Below, piece by piece: positions 1-8,099 of a stretch of DNA of 52,293 nt. Where the stretch lies: positions 1 to 52,293 of the forward strand of contig JALORP010000031.1 in NCBI GenBank assembly GCA_025458865.1. The letters run 5' to 3'. This DNA is from Steroidobacteraceae bacterium. GTDB lineage: Bacteria > Pseudomonadota > Gammaproteobacteria > Steroidobacterales > Steroidobacteraceae. The notes beneath the pieces were generated by a model, which saw only the letters and a program-made list of their open reading frames with translations, was not told the origin of the DNA and did no database searches. The position numbers and the translations under genes were made by a program. Each line of letters opens with the position of its first letter. Position 1 is the first letter of the stretch.

Positions 1-786
1 GAGCTCGGCGGAGTCGAACTCGAAGCCGAGGTTGAGGGTCACCTCGACGAAGCAGCCGATCTCGTCGACCTTCACGCCGCGGGCGGTGTTCGGGCAGCGG
101 TCCTTGTCGTCGGTCACGCCGTCACCGTCGGTATCCTTCGGCGCCGGGGGCGGCGGCGGGGGCGGCGGCGGGGGCGGCGGCGGGGGTTCCGGTGCTGCCA
201 TCGGTGCCGGCTCGACGCGCGGCGGGCCGAAGGCGTACTGCAGGCTCACGCCCGCGATGAAGTCGTTGAACGTGCTGTCGCCGGGACGCGTCTCGGCGAC
301 GTCCCAGCGCGAGCGGATCTCGGGGCGGATCTGCAGCTTGCGGGCGCCGTCGGCGCGCTCGAACGCGTCGATCAGGAGCCCCAGGCCGACTTCCACGATC
401 GGGTCTTCGACGCGGTCGCTGTTGTCCCAGGTCTTCGACAGCAGGCCGGCGCCAAGCAGGAAGTAGGGCGAGGCCTTCGATTCGGGGTAGAAGATCCGCA
501 GCGCGTTCAGGGTGAAAGCCGTGAATTCCGCGTCGCCCTCGCCGGTGTCGGGGCCGTCGTGGAAGCCCTGCGACAGCACGAACTCGAAATTCCAGCGCTC
601 GTTCACGCCGACGCCGGCGCCGAGGCCGACCTGGAAGCCGTCGTCGAGGTCGCGGTCGCGATCCGGCCACACCGCTTCGGCGCGCGGGAAGATGAGGTAC
701 TTCATGCCGGCGTTGTCGCCGGCGGCCGCCGGCAGGCTGGCGAGAGCGACGGCGGCTGCGATGCCGAGGGCGAGGGCCTTGCTCAT
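1..786 (-). CDS. OmpA-family outer-membrane protein, N-terminal part (cut by window edge)
   Basis: The gene starts at an ATG at 784-786 on the minus strand with an AGGAG ribosome site a few bases upstream, and runs off the window at base 1 after 262 codons. The protein opens with a signal peptide (MSKALALGIAAAVALASLPAAAG). A region with beta-barrel character follows (phrases such as GFQVGLGAGVG and YFLLGAGLLSKTW), then a run of about 14 prolines encoded by a GGC/GGG-rich stretch at about 140-185. After that comes a calcium-type thrombospondin repeat (DTDGDGVTDDKDRCPNT) and the start of an OmpA C-terminal domain (VTLNLGFEFDSAEL). In this family the barrel sits in the outer membrane and the C-terminal domain binds peptidoglycan. 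The missing part is expected to hold the rest of the peptidoglycan-binding domain. Assignment is firm; which OmpA-like porin it is cannot be said. Confidence 0.9.
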   Translation of the reverse strand, partial: MSKALALGIAAAVALASLPAAAGDNAGMKYLIFPRAEAVWPDRDRDLDDGFQVGLGAGVGVNERWNFEFVLSQGFHDGPDTGEGDAEFTAFTLNALRIFYPESKASPYFLLGAGLLSKTWDNSDRVEDPIVEVGLGLLIDAFERADGARKLQIRPEIRSRWDVAETRPGDSTFNDFIAGVSLQYAFGPPRVEPAPMAAPEPPPPPPPPPPPPPPAPKDTDGDGVTDDKDRCPNTARGVKVDEIGCFVEVTLNLGFEFDSAEL

Positions 787-925
787 GGAACTCTCCTGTT
801 TGGGTTCCGGCCGCCGGCCGGAGACCGGCAGGCGACAGGGCGCGGATTCTTCGCCCGCGCGGCTGGAAGATGATAGCCCATGGCCGACGGCGCGCCATAG
901 GCGAAACCACGAGGTCCGGCGCCGC

Positions 926-1909
926 TCAGGGCTGCGAAAGAGCGCCCCTGGGAAGCCGGACCCGGTGCCCCGGCGCGATGCCCAGCCGGCTCGTGGTGCC
1001 GCCGGCGACCTCGAGCACCGCGATCACCGGCTCCGATGACTCGAGCGGCCGCTCCGACAGCGGCTCGGCGTTCTCGATGATGTTGGTGATCCGCCCGCCG
1101 GGCGCGATGAAGATCAGGTCGAGCGGGATGTAGGTGTTGCGCATCCAGAAGGCGACGTGGCGCGCGGGTGCGTTGGGAAACAGCATCGCCCGGCCAGGCG
1201 CGAGCGCGGGCACGTACATCAGCCCCTGCGTGCGCCGCTCCAGCGTATCCGCGACCCAGGCCTTGAAAACATGCCGCTTGCGGCCGCTCTCGACCACGAC
1301 TTCCGCCTGCGGGAAGCTCGAGAGCGGCTCGATGCCTGGCGGCGGCACGAGCGCCGCGCGGACCTCCTCCGCGGTGACGTCGAGCCGGCCGACGAAGTCG
1401 AACCGTGACAGGAACACGCTGCCGCGGCCGCCGACCGCGCGCGCCGGCTCGGTGCAGAAGCCTCGCGCCTGCACGCTCCAGCTGCGGCCGGGCGGCGCCG
1501 CGCCGCGGATGGGCCGCTGCTCGACCTCGTCGAGCACGCAGCGATCCGGGCCCATCGTGCCGTAGATGCGGCCCTCGGACTCATGGAGCACGGTGACGTT
1601 CACCGGTACTCCGCGCGCGCGCTGGCCCTCCGCGAGCGACGGCGCGGCGAAGACCAGCGCGAGCCCTTCGCCCGACGGCAGCCGGCCGGCGAAGCGCAAC
1701 CGCAGCCCCTCGCCGTCGGGGCGCAGCATCCCCGTGCAACCGAGGTCCGCGCCGCGCCACTGCAGGTCGGCCTCGACGGCGCCGCCGAGGCGCGCCTCGA
1801 GCCAGCCCTGGTCCCCGGGCAGGCAGGCGGGTGCGGGCAGCGGGGGCTCGCCCGCCGCGGCGCCGAGGGACAGCAGCGCCGCGGCCAGCGGCAGGAGGAA
1901 TCGCGGCAT
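926..1909 (-). CDS. Secreted protein with C-terminal DUF192 domain
   Basis: The 327-residue protein begins with a signal peptide (MPRFLLPLAAALLSLGAAAG). The last 120 residues or so match the DUF192 family: VESGRKRHVFKAWVADTLERR, then TQGLMYV, FWMRNTYIPLDLIFI and a VLEVAGG(T)TSRLGI ending. DUF192 proteins are small periplasmic or secreted proteins of unknown biochemical role and are usually about 150 residues long. Here a further region of about 180 residues with two cysteines (DRCVLDE and RGFCTEP) precedes the domain, and I do not recognise it. The gene lies between the OmpA-type gene and the PadR operon on the same strand, 139 bp upstream of the porin start and 12 bp from its neighbour. The N-terminal extension makes this an unusual architecture. 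Confidence 0.8.
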   Translation of the reverse strand: MPRFLLPLAAALLSLGAAAGEPPLPAPACLPGDQGWLEARLGGAVEADLQWRGADLGCTGMLRPDGEGLRLRFAGRLPSGEGLALVFAAPSLAEGQRARGVPVNVTVLHESEGRIYGTMGPDRCVLDEVEQRPIRGAAPPGRSWSVQARGFCTEPARAVGGRGSVFLSRFDFVGRLDVTAEEVRAALVPPPGIEPLSSFPQAEVVVESGRKRHVFKAWVADTLERRTQGLMYVPALAPGRAMLFPNAPARHVAFWMRNTYIPLDLIFIAPGGRITNIIENAEPLSERPLESSEPVIAVLEVAGGTTSRLGIAPGHRVRLPRGALSQP

Positions 1910-1921
1910 CGGGCCTCGGGC

Positions 1922-2827
1922 CTAGTCGTTGCGGGACTGGGCCACCAGCAGGTGCTTGGCGAGCCCGCCGTGCATGATGCCGATCCCGCGCACCAGGTGC
2001 ATCAGCAGCGTCAGCAGCAGCAGGCCGAGCGGGACCGTGACGAGCGCGGCCCAGGGTTCCGGGACCGTGTAGACGCCGTCCATGTGGATGCCGCCGGTCT
2101 CGACGAACCACGAGGCGAAAGGCATGAGCACGAGCAGGAGGCTCACCGCGAGCCCGATCACGGTCACCACGAAATACGTGATGCCGAGCGGCAGCATCAG
2201 GACGAAGTAGAGCATCGTCGTCCAGGTGCGCCGGTCCACCAGCATTTCCTTGATGCGGGCCATGACCGGCAGGTCCTTGCTGGGGTAGGGCGGGCGGCGC
2301 GGCATGCGCTGGCCGAGCAGCGCTTCGACGAGGCGGCCTTCGGCGAGCGCGAGCACCCGGGTAAAGCCGACGAACAGCAGGAAGAACGGGATGCCGATGA
2401 TCAGCACCGCAAGGCCCGCCGACATTGATAGCCCGGCGACCGTCACGGTGAAGTAGACGATGCCGGTACCGAGCGCGAGCAGTGCGTAGAAGAGGGAGGT
2501 CCAGGCGCGGCTGTCGCCGAACACGCCGAAGAAGCGGCCGAGGGCGGTCTTGTGCTCCGTCCGCTTCGGGGGCGCGAGCGCTTCCTTCACCTGCTTCTCG
2601 GTATTGCGGTAGGCGTCCGCGACCTCGTCCGGGGCGCCGTAGGTGCTGGCGATGATCTCCAGCACGTCGGCTTCGGTCTTGTCGTGGTGCGAAGCGACCT
2701 CGGCGCGCAGGTATTCCTCGGCGTCGTACAGCGCATCCTGGATCAGCGCCGGATCTTCCCCGGCGAGGGCCTCGCGCAGCGCCTTGAGGTACTGCTCGAT
2801 GGAGCGAGGCGCATGGGCCGTGGTCAT
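1922..2827 (-). CDS. Membrane sensor-domain protein (DUF1700-like N-terminus plus putative sensor domain)
   Basis: The start chosen is the ATG at 2825-2827, which overlaps the stop of the upstream padR-like gene as ATGA, so the two are probably translationally coupled. Residues 1-75 or so are soluble and helical (SIEQYLKALREALAGEDPALIQDALYDAEEYL), resembling the DUF1700/HAAS region found in partners of PadR regulators. Two pairs of hydrophobic segments follow (TSLFYALLALGTGIVYFTVTVAG with FFLLFVGFTRVLAL, then MLYFVLMLPLGITYFVVTVIG with VTVPLGLLLLTLLMHLV), as in the Sensor family (Pfam PF13796). The gene probably acts with the PadR protein as a membrane-linked regulatory pair. The ligand is unknown. 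Confidence 0.8.
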   Translation of the reverse strand: MTTAHAPRSIEQYLKALREALAGEDPALIQDALYDAEEYLRAEVASHHDKTEADVLEIIASTYGAPDEVADAYRNTEKQVKEALAPPKRTEHKTALGRFFGVFGDSRAWTSLFYALLALGTGIVYFTVTVAGLSMSAGLAVLIIGIPFFLLFVGFTRVLALAEGRLVEALLGQRMPRRPPYPSKDLPVMARIKEMLVDRRTWTTMLYFVLMLPLGITYFVVTVIGLAVSLLLVLMPFASWFVETGGIHMDGVYTVPEPWAALVTVPLGLLLLTLLMHLVRGIGIMHGGLAKHLLVAQSRND

Positions 2828-3234
2828 GGCTGGGATCCCCCTGGTTCCGTGAATTCGTTGACGAGGTCGCGGGTCTGGCGCCAGATCTCGCGCCACTGCA
2901 CGAGCGCGGCCCGGCCGGCCGGCGTAATCCGGTAATAGCGGCGCGGCGGGCCGGAATAGGACGGCACGACCCGGCTGGCGAGCAGCCCCGAGGCCGAGAG
3001 GGTGCGCAGCACCGGATAGAGCGCGCCCTGCTTGACGAGGCTCGCCGGGCCGCCGCGATGCTGCAGTTGCTTGGCGATCTGGTAGCCGTACAGGTCTTCC
3101 TCGGCACGGTCGAGGATGCCGAGCAGCACCAGCGCGACCAGGCCGGCGTTGAGTTCCTTCTGGAACTTGCGGGCGAGGCCGCCGGCCTCGCTGGCGTCGG
3201 CGCCTGCTTCGAACGTTTCCGGATTGCGTTCCAT
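2824..3234 (-). CDS. PadR-family transcriptional regulator
   Basis: The 136-residue protein has the PadR winged-helix pattern: LVALVLLGILDRAEEDLYGYQIAKQL, then QGALYPVLRTLSASGLL and a wing with PPRRYYRITPAGR. PadR proteins are dimeric repressors that often control their own promoter and a neighbouring membrane protein. The stop overlaps the start of the sensor-domain gene (ATGA), so they form an operon. The upstream AT-rich region at 3245-3295 contains a good sigma70-type promoter on the minus strand with palindromes, which suits autoregulation. The N-terminal 25 residues before the conserved domain are acidic and poorly conserved in appearance. The ATG at 3232-3234 is the most likely start. 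Confidence 0.9.
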   Translation of the reverse strand: MERNPETFEAGADASEAGGLARKFQKELNAGLVALVLLGILDRAEEDLYGYQIAKQLQHRGGPASLVKQGALYPVLRTLSASGLLASRVVPSYSGPPRRYYRITPAGRAALVQWREIWRQTRDLVNEFTEPGGSQP

Positions 3235-3249
3235 GATTAGATTACCCGC

Positions 3250-3289
3250 ACTACGTAGTAAACTATATAGCTAAGTTAGTAATAGTCAA
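3250..3289 (-). promoter_or_regulatory. Promoter and palindromic operator candidates of the padR operon
   Basis: This is the only clearly AT-rich patch in the first 13 kb. On the minus strand there is a -35 box TTGACT (3284-3289), a 16-bp spacer and a -10 box TATAGT (3262-3267). Two perfect palindromes lie on top of it: CTATATAG (3263-3270) over the -10 and ACTACGTAGT (3250-3259) over the expected transcription start near 3255. A looser one, CTAA-G-TTAG (3271-3279), sits in the spacer. The positions suggest steric repression by the PadR product, which is inference. Confidence 0.65.
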
Positions 3290-3391
3290 GAGTTGCTAAT
3301 AGGTATGCGCTGCGACACTTCATCGCCGGATGGCGGTTACGCGGACGCCGGCGCCCGGTAGGATTAGGAAAATCTCTCACCGGAGTCCGGC

Positions 3392-4666
3392 ATGCAGCAG
3401 TCCCCGTCGTCGCGGCGCAATTCCGGACGGTTCGTCAGCCGGCTCACCAGCGGCACCCTTGCCATCGTCATGGCCGGCGGGCGCGGGGAGCGCCTGAAGG
3501 CGCTGACCGCCAAGCGGTGCAAACCGGCCACGCCCTTCGGCGGCAAGTTCCGGATCATCGACTTCGTGCTGTCGAACTGCGTCAACTCGGGCATCCGACA
3601 GATCTGCGTGTTGACGCAGTACAAGGCGCAGTCACTGATCGAGCACGTGAATCGCGGCTGGGGCTACCTGCGCGGCGAGTTCGGCGAGTTCGTGGACGTG
3701 ATCCCCGCCCAGCAGCAGATGGGCGAGCACTGGTACCGCGGCACGGCCGACGCCGTGTTCCAGAACCTGGACTACATCCGCGAGCGCCGGCCGACGCACG
3801 TGCTGGTCCTCGCCGGCGACCACGTCTACAAGATGGACTACGGCCCGATGATCGCCTACCACATGGAGAAGGGGGCGGACGTCACCGTGGGCGTGGTCGA
3901 GGTGTCGCTGGACGAGGCGCGCGACTTCGGCGTGATGACGGTGGACGCCGACAAGCGCGTCATCCGCTTCGACGAGAAGCCGTCCAACCCGCAGCCGATG
4001 CCGGGCCGCGACGACATCGCGCTCGCCTCGATGGGCATCTACATCTTTCGCCCCAAGCTGCTCGAGCGGCTGCTCGAGGAGGACGCGTTCAACCCCGAGT
4101 CGGCGCACGACTTCGGGCGCAACATCATCCCGGCCTGCATACATAGCCGCGCCGTGTTCGCCTATCCCTTCCAGGACGTGCGCACGCGTGCGCAGAGCTA
4201 CTGGCGCGACGTTGGCAACGTGGACGCCTTCTACGACGCCAACCTCGAACTCGTGTACGTATCGCCCGAGTTGAACCTCTATGACGAGATCTGGCCCATC
4301 TGGACCTACCAGGTGCAGCAGCCGCCGGCCAAGTTCGTGCTCGACGACGGTGAGCGGCGCGGCATAGCGGTCAACTCCATGGTGTCGGGCGGCTGCATCA
4401 TTTCCGGGGCGGAGGTGCGCGAATCCCTGCTGTTCTCGCGGGTGCACGTCGAGGAGCGCTCGGTGGTGGAGCGATCGGTGGTGCTGCCCAATGTCCACAT
4501 CGGTCCGGACTGCCGCATCCGGCGCGCGGTGATCGACGAGGACAGCGACGTGCCCGAAGGCACCGTCATCGGGTACGACCCGGAAGCCGACGCTCGGCGT
4601 TTCTACGTCACGAAGCGCGGCGTCGTGCTGGTGACCTCAGAGATGCTGCGCAAGGGGGGGACTTGA
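3392..4666 (+). CDS. glgC: Glucose-1-phosphate adenylyltransferase (ADP-glucose pyrophosphorylase)
   Basis: The enzyme makes ADP-glucose from glucose 1-phosphate and ATP, the committed step of glycogen synthesis. The protein has 424 residues, close to the usual bacterial GlgC length. Visible motifs are the nucleotidyltransferase signature MAGGRGERL (27-35), [11 protein letters not shown] (140-150), the FDEKP sugar-phosphate site, the YWRDVG motif and a C-terminal left-handed beta-helix with hexapeptide-like turns ([18 protein letters not shown]). A GGAG ribosome site lies about 10 bases before the ATG. The stop overlaps the TTG start of the following lipoprotein gene. glgA, which uses the product, lies 800 bp downstream on the opposite strand, so the two glycogen genes converge and are not co-transcribed. 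Confidence 0.96.
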   Translation: MQQSPSSRRNSGRFVSRLTSGTLAIVMAGGRGERLKALTAKRCKPATPFGGKFRIIDFVLSNCVNSGIRQICVLTQYKAQSLIEHVNRGWGYLRGEFGEFVDVIPAQQQMGEHWYRGTADAVFQNLDYIRERRPTHVLVLAGDHVYKMDYGPMIAYHMEKGADVTVGVVEVSLDEARDFGVMTVDADKRVIRFDEKPSNPQPMPGRDDIALASMGIYIFRPKLLERLLEEDAFNPESAHDFGRNIIPACIHSRAVFAYPFQDVRTRAQSYWRDVGNVDAFYDANLELVYVSPELNLYDEIWPIWTYQVQQPPAKFVLDDGERRGIAVNSMVSGGCIISGAEVRESLLFSRVHVEERSVVERSVVLPNVHIGPDCRIRRAVIDEDSDVPEGTVIGYDPEADARRFYVTKRGVVLVTSEMLRKGGT

Positions 4667-5163
4667 GCCCGGGCGCCCTGCGGCAGCTCGGCGCCGCGGT
4701 AGTCCTCGCGGTGCTCGTCGCCGGTTGCGCCTCGCTGGCGCCGAAGCTGGAGACGCCGCGACTATCGCTCAAGGGCATCAGGATGCAGGAGGCGAGCCTG
4801 TTCGAGCAGCGCTTCGAGGTTCGCCTGCGGGTGCAGAACCCGAACGACCTCGACCTGCCGGTGCGCGGCCTCGACCTCGAGTTCGAGCTCGGCGGCGAGA
4901 AGTTCGCCACCGGCGTCAGCGCACGGGAGTTCACCGTCCCGGCGCTCGGCGAGGCGGAGTTCGACATGCTCGTGACCTCGAACGCCGCGACCGCGCTCCT
5001 GAACCTGATGCGAGCCGGCGAGGGCCGGCGCGAGAGCATCGACTACCGCATCAGCGGCAAGCTGCGCACGAAGCTCGGCCTGCTGCGGACGGTGCCCTTC
5101 GAGGAGAAGGGCACGCTGCCGCTGCGCGGCATCATGGGCGGGCGCGAAGACACGCAGATATAG
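4663..5163 (+). CDS. LEA14-like (water-stress/hypersensitive-response domain) lipoprotein
   Basis: Translation probably starts at the TTG at 4663, which overlaps the glgC stop (TTGA) and follows a run of seven G that can serve as ribosome site. The 166-residue product has a lipoprotein signal with lipobox VAGC (cysteine about 22). The mature part fits the LEA type-2 fold: EQRFEVRLRVQNPNDLDLPVRGLDLEFELGG and EFTVPALGEAEFDMLVTS are the two beta-sandwich halves. These domains occur in bacterial lipoproteins of unknown role, some linked to desiccation or envelope stress. It is presumably anchored to a membrane. The link to glycogen is only by operon position. Confidence 0.85.
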   Translation: MSPGALRQLGAAVVLAVLVAGCASLAPKLETPRLSLKGIRMQEASLFEQRFEVRLRVQNPNDLDLPVRGLDLEFELGGEKFATGVSAREFTVPALGEAEFDMLVTSNAATALLNLMRAGEGRRESIDYRISGKLRTKLGLLRTVPFEEKGTLPLRGIMGGREDTQI

Positions 5164-5219
5164 CGCGCAGGCACACCCGTTCCCGTTCCCGTGCCGCGCC
5201 CGACGCACCGGCGCCTCGG

Positions 5220-5310
5220 GCCTGCGGGCGAGGTGGCCGGTGGCCCCCCGCAGCGAGCGCGTTTGTCCGCGCGAGCGAAGTGGGGGCCCGGCCGGATCCC
5301 GCCCGCAGGC
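5220..5310 (+). repeat. Dispersed intergenic repeat, type R1, copy A
   Basis: An 81-base unit (5226-5306) matches the reverse strand of 42382-42484 with about three mismatches by eye. Here it is framed by a perfect 10-bp inverted repeat, GCCTGCGGGC (5220-5229) and GCCCGCAGGC (5301-5310). Inside, GGCCGG..GCCCCC faces GGGGGCCCGGCC, so the whole unit can fold into a hairpin. It lies between the convergent 3' ends of the glgC operon and glgA. Apparent reading frames through it have no recognisable domain. Confidence 0.85.
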
Positions 5311-5323
5311 CGGGCAGTGCCGT

Positions 5324-5436
5324 CGCCGCGGCCGGGATCCGGCGGGGGGCACTCCTCGCCTCGCTGCGGCGCTCGCCGAGCCTCGCGCCGCTTTACGCTC
5401 GGCTGTGGGGCCCCCCTCGCCACCTCGGCCGCGGCG
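5324..5436 (-). repeat. Dispersed intergenic repeat, type R2, copy A
   Basis: The roughly 93-base body from GGGATCCGG to CCACCTC recurs at 42528-42641 (opposite strand) and at 52199-52293 (same strand, truncated by the window). Only a few substitutions and one C indel are seen. It is bounded by a perfect 10-bp inverted repeat, CGCCGCGGCC (5324-5333) and GGCCGCGGCG (5427-5436). Read on the minus strand it begins GAGGTGG and ends CCGGATCCC, the same termini as R1 on the plus strand. R1 and R2 therefore look like two divergent members of one family placed tail to tail. Confidence 0.85.
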
Positions 5437-5461
5437 CTGTTGCGCTGTGGCCTCCTGCGGC

Positions 5462-6913
5462 CTACGCCCGCTCGGCGATCTGCCGGTATAGCTGCAGGTA
5501 TTCCTCCACCGCCCGGTCCCAGGAGAAATCCTCCCGCATGCCGTTTGCGACGATGCGGCTCCAGAGGCTGTGATCCTGGTGCCAGGCCGCGGCGGTCTCG
5601 ACCGCCCAGCGCACCGCGGCCGGGTCGGCGTCGTTGAAGACGATGCCGGTGCCTTCGCCGGTCGCCGGGTCGAAGTGCCGCACCGAGTCGGCGAGGCCGC
5701 CCGTGCGGCGCACCAGCGGCACGGTGCCGTAGCGCAGGCTGTACATCTGGTTGAGCCCGCAGGGCTCGTAGCGCGAGGGCATCAGGAAGGCGTCCGCGCC
5801 GGCCTCGATCCAGTGCGCGAGGCGCTCGTTGTAGCCGCGGCGGAAAGCCGCGCGGCCCGGGAACCGGCGTGCCAGCGACTCGAGCAGCGCCTCGTTGGCG
5901 GGTTCGCCGGCGCCGAGGGCCGCGAACGCGATCCGGCCGTCCGCCAGCGGCTCTTCGAGCGCGCCTTCGAGCAGATCCACGCCCTTCTGCCACACCAGCC
6001 TCGAGACGATGCCGATGAGCAGCCGGCCGGGCGCGTCCTGGAGCCCGAGCAGATCGCACAGCGCCGCGCGCATGCGCGCCTTGCCCGAGAGGTCAGCCGC
6101 CGAGAACCGGTGAGGCAGGTGAGGATCGGTGGCGGGATCCCAGGTCGAGTAGTCGACGCCGTTCAGGATGCCGGCCACCTCGTCGCCCCGGGCGCGCAGC
6201 ACCTCGTCGAGACCCATGCCGAGCTCCGGCGAGCAGATCTCCTTCGCGTAGGTGGGGCTGACCGTGCTGACCGCGTCGGCGTCGCGCAGGCCCTGGCGGA
6301 GCAGGTTGATGCGGTCGGCCGCGAGGCCCGCTGTCTCCACGGCGCCCTCCGGCAGGCCGAGCTCCGAAGCGACCGAGGCGGGCAGCCAGCCCTGGTAGCC
6401 GAGGTTGTGGACGGTCAGGAGGCTGCGCGCGCCGGCCAGCTCCGGCGCGCGGCCGTACCGTTGGCGCAGCAGCGTCGGCAGCAGCGCGGTGTGCCAGTCG
6501 TGGCAGTGGACGACCTGAGGCGCGAACCCGGTGCGCACGCAGGCCTCGAGGGCGGCGTGGCACAGCAGCGCGAAGCGGTGGTGCTCGTCCTCGGCGTCGC
6601 CGTACACGCCGGGGCGGCCGTACAGCTCGGGGCAGTCGACGAGCAGCAGGTCCGGGCCGGCTGCGCGGCGCGCCCGCACGAAGGAGTAGCGGTAGCGGTG
6701 CCGCCCGAGGCTGAGTTCGAGGTCGGCGAGCCCCGGCTCCGGCTCGAGCGACAGCGTGCTGCGGTCGAGCTCGGCGTACATCGGCACGAAGACCCGCAGG
6801 TCCACGCCCCGGGAATGCAGTGCGCCGGCGAGCGCGCCCGCGGCGTCGGCAAGCCCGCCCGCCTTGACGAGCGGCGCGAGTTCGGCGGTCACGAAGCAGC
6901 AACGTATCACCAT
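5462..6913 (-). CDS. glgA: Glycogen synthase (ADP-glucose type)
   Basis: The enzyme transfers glucose from ADP-glucose to the growing alpha-1,4-glucan. It belongs to family GT5 and has 483 residues, the normal length. The diagnostic KAGGLAD motif lies at residues 17-23, HCHDWHTALLP near 140, and the C-terminal nucleotide-binding motifs SRYEPCGLNQMYSLRYGTVPLVRRTGGLADSV near 375-405. The start is the ATG at 6911-6913. There is no ribosome site, but a TAGAAT hexamer ends six bases upstream, so the message is probably leaderless. It converges with the glgC operon across the repeat cluster, and its 3' end is 25 bases from repeat R2. Confidence 0.95.
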   Translation of the reverse strand: MVIRCCFVTAELAPLVKAGGLADAAGALAGALHSRGVDLRVFVPMYAELDRSTLSLEPEPGLADLELSLGRHRYRYSFVRARRAAGPDLLLVDCPELYGRPGVYGDAEDEHHRFALLCHAALEACVRTGFAPQVVHCHDWHTALLPTLLRQRYGRAPELAGARSLLTVHNLGYQGWLPASVASELGLPEGAVETAGLAADRINLLRQGLRDADAVSTVSPTYAKEICSPELGMGLDEVLRARGDEVAGILNGVDYSTWDPATDPHLPHRFSAADLSGKARMRAALCDLLGLQDAPGRLLIGIVSRLVWQKGVDLLEGALEEPLADGRIAFAALGAGEPANEALLESLARRFPGRAAFRRGYNERLAHWIEAGADAFLMPSRYEPCGLNQMYSLRYGTVPLVRRTGGLADSVRHFDPATGEGTGIVFNDADPAAVRWAVETAAAWHQDHSLWSRIVANGMREDFSWDRAVEEYLQLYRQIAERA

Positions 6914-6919
6914 GGGGGA

Positions 6920-6925
6920 ATTCTA
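6920..6925 (-). promoter_or_regulatory. -10 box of glgA, leaderless arrangement
   Basis: TAGAAT on the minus strand ends six bases before the glgA ATG. No ribosome site fits between them. Confidence 0.5.
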
Positions 6926-7009
6926 CTGCGCTGACAGAAATCCGCCTCGTCGGCGATGAAACGACGCCGCACTGCGACGGGCGGGGCCGCTGGCTTCGCC
7001 GAACGGCGC

Positions 7010-7015
7010 TATGCT
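7010..7015 (+). promoter_or_regulatory. -10 box of the retropepsin-like gene, leaderless arrangement
   Basis: TATGCT is followed by six bases (GGCCCC) and then the ATG at 7022. It is divergent from the glgA promoter 85 bp away. Confidence 0.45.
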
Positions 7016-7021
7016 GGCCCC

Positions 7022-8050
7022 ATGCCGGGACATGCATTTCGCCGCGTCCTGCGTCTGCTCGTGGCCCTGGTCGCGCTACCCGGCACGGCTCAGACGGCAC
7101 CGGCCCCCGCTGAACCGAGGGCGCCCGCGACCGACGGGTCCCACGAAACTCAGGCGACGACGACCGAGTCGCCGCCTTCCTGGGTCGCGCCGACGCGGAT
7201 CGACCGGGTCGGCCGCATCCTGGCGCCGGTGTATGTGAACGGCAGTGGGCCCTACGCGTTCGTGGTGGACACCGGCGCTTCGCGCTCCGCCATTGCGCCC
7301 CGGCTGGTGACCGCGCTCGCGCTCGAGGACGAGCCCGGCGCGACCGTCACGCTGCGCGGCATCACCGGCACGGAGCAGGTTCCGTCGATCCGCGTCCGAC
7401 GCCTCGAGTATGGCCACGTCGCGCTCGATGACCAGCTGCTGCCCGTGGTTCGTCCCGGCATCTTCGCGAATGCCGACGGGATCCTCGGCGTCGAGGGTCT
7501 CGAGGGCAGCTGCCTCCATGCTGACTTCCTGCGCCAGACGATATCCATCGACCGCGGCAAATGCCCGCGCGCGAAGCCCGGCTGGCTGCGCGTGCCGGCC
7601 GAGCTACGCTTCGGACAGCTGTTCACCGTGCAGGGGCGCATCGGTCGCACCCGGGTGACGATCATCGTGGACACGGGCGCCGAGAGGACGCTCGGTAATC
7701 GCGCCCTGCTCGAGGCGCTGGACCTGCAGCAGCATGCCGAGGATCCGGCAAATCGGGCCCAGGTCATGGGGGCGACGTCACGGTCGCAGCCCGGCAGCAT
7801 GATTCCAGCGCCGGAAATCCGCATCGCCGGCATCGCGGTCACGCGCACGCAGGTTACCTTCGGTGAGTTCGACGTGTTCGGGCTGTGGAGCCTCGAGGAC
7901 CAGCCGGCGCTGTTGCTCGGCATGGACGTGGTCGGTGCGGCGGATGCACTCATGATCGACTACCGGCGCGAGGAACTCAGGCTGCTGCCGACCGGGTCGG
8001 CGTTCGCCGCGCGGACGGGGTCGCGGGTGCCCGGCAGTCGCCTGCGCTAG
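7022..8050 (+). CDS. Exported retropepsin-like aspartic protease with two DTGA motifs
   Basis: I chose the ATG at 7022 because it gives a compact signal peptide (MPGHAFRRVLRLLVALVALP, then GTAQTA); an in-frame ATG at 6956 would place 22 odd residues before it. The 342-residue protein has two copies of the retropepsin active-site sequence: FVVDTGAS (DTGA at 83-86) and IIVDTGAE (217-220). Each is followed by a beta-rich stretch with an ILG or LLG motif (ADGILGVEGL, ALLLGMDVV), as in clan AA peptidases. Retroviral enzymes form the active site from two subunits, each giving one DTG. A tandem protein could form it within one chain. It is probably periplasmic. The substrate is unknown and there is no operon partner. 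Confidence 0.8.
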   Translation: MPGHAFRRVLRLLVALVALPGTAQTAPAPAEPRAPATDGSHETQATTTESPPSWVAPTRIDRVGRILAPVYVNGSGPYAFVVDTGASRSAIAPRLVTALALEDEPGATVTLRGITGTEQVPSIRVRRLEYGHVALDDQLLPVVRPGIFANADGILGVEGLEGSCLHADFLRQTISIDRGKCPRAKPGWLRVPAELRFGQLFTVQGRIGRTRVTIIVDTGAERTLGNRALLEALDLQQHAEDPANRAQVMGATSRSQPGSMIPAPEIRIAGIAVTRTQVTFGEFDVFGLWSLEDQPALLLGMDVVGAADALMIDYRREELRLLPTGSAFAARTGSRVPGSRLR

Positions 8051-8099
8051 GAAGGGCCTCGTGTCCTGGCTGGCGGCGCGGCGCGGGCGTCCCGGTGCC

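Noticed and set aside
140-190. GGC/GGG repeat tract near the left edge as a regulatory or satellite element
   Set aside because: It is in frame and encodes the poly-proline linker of the OmpA-like protein, so it needs no other explanation.
5043-5573. Arg/Pro-rich reading frames through repeat cluster A, and similar ones at 42300-42690
   Set aside because: Similar peptides appear at each repeat copy only because the DNA is repeated. They have no ribosome sites or domains.
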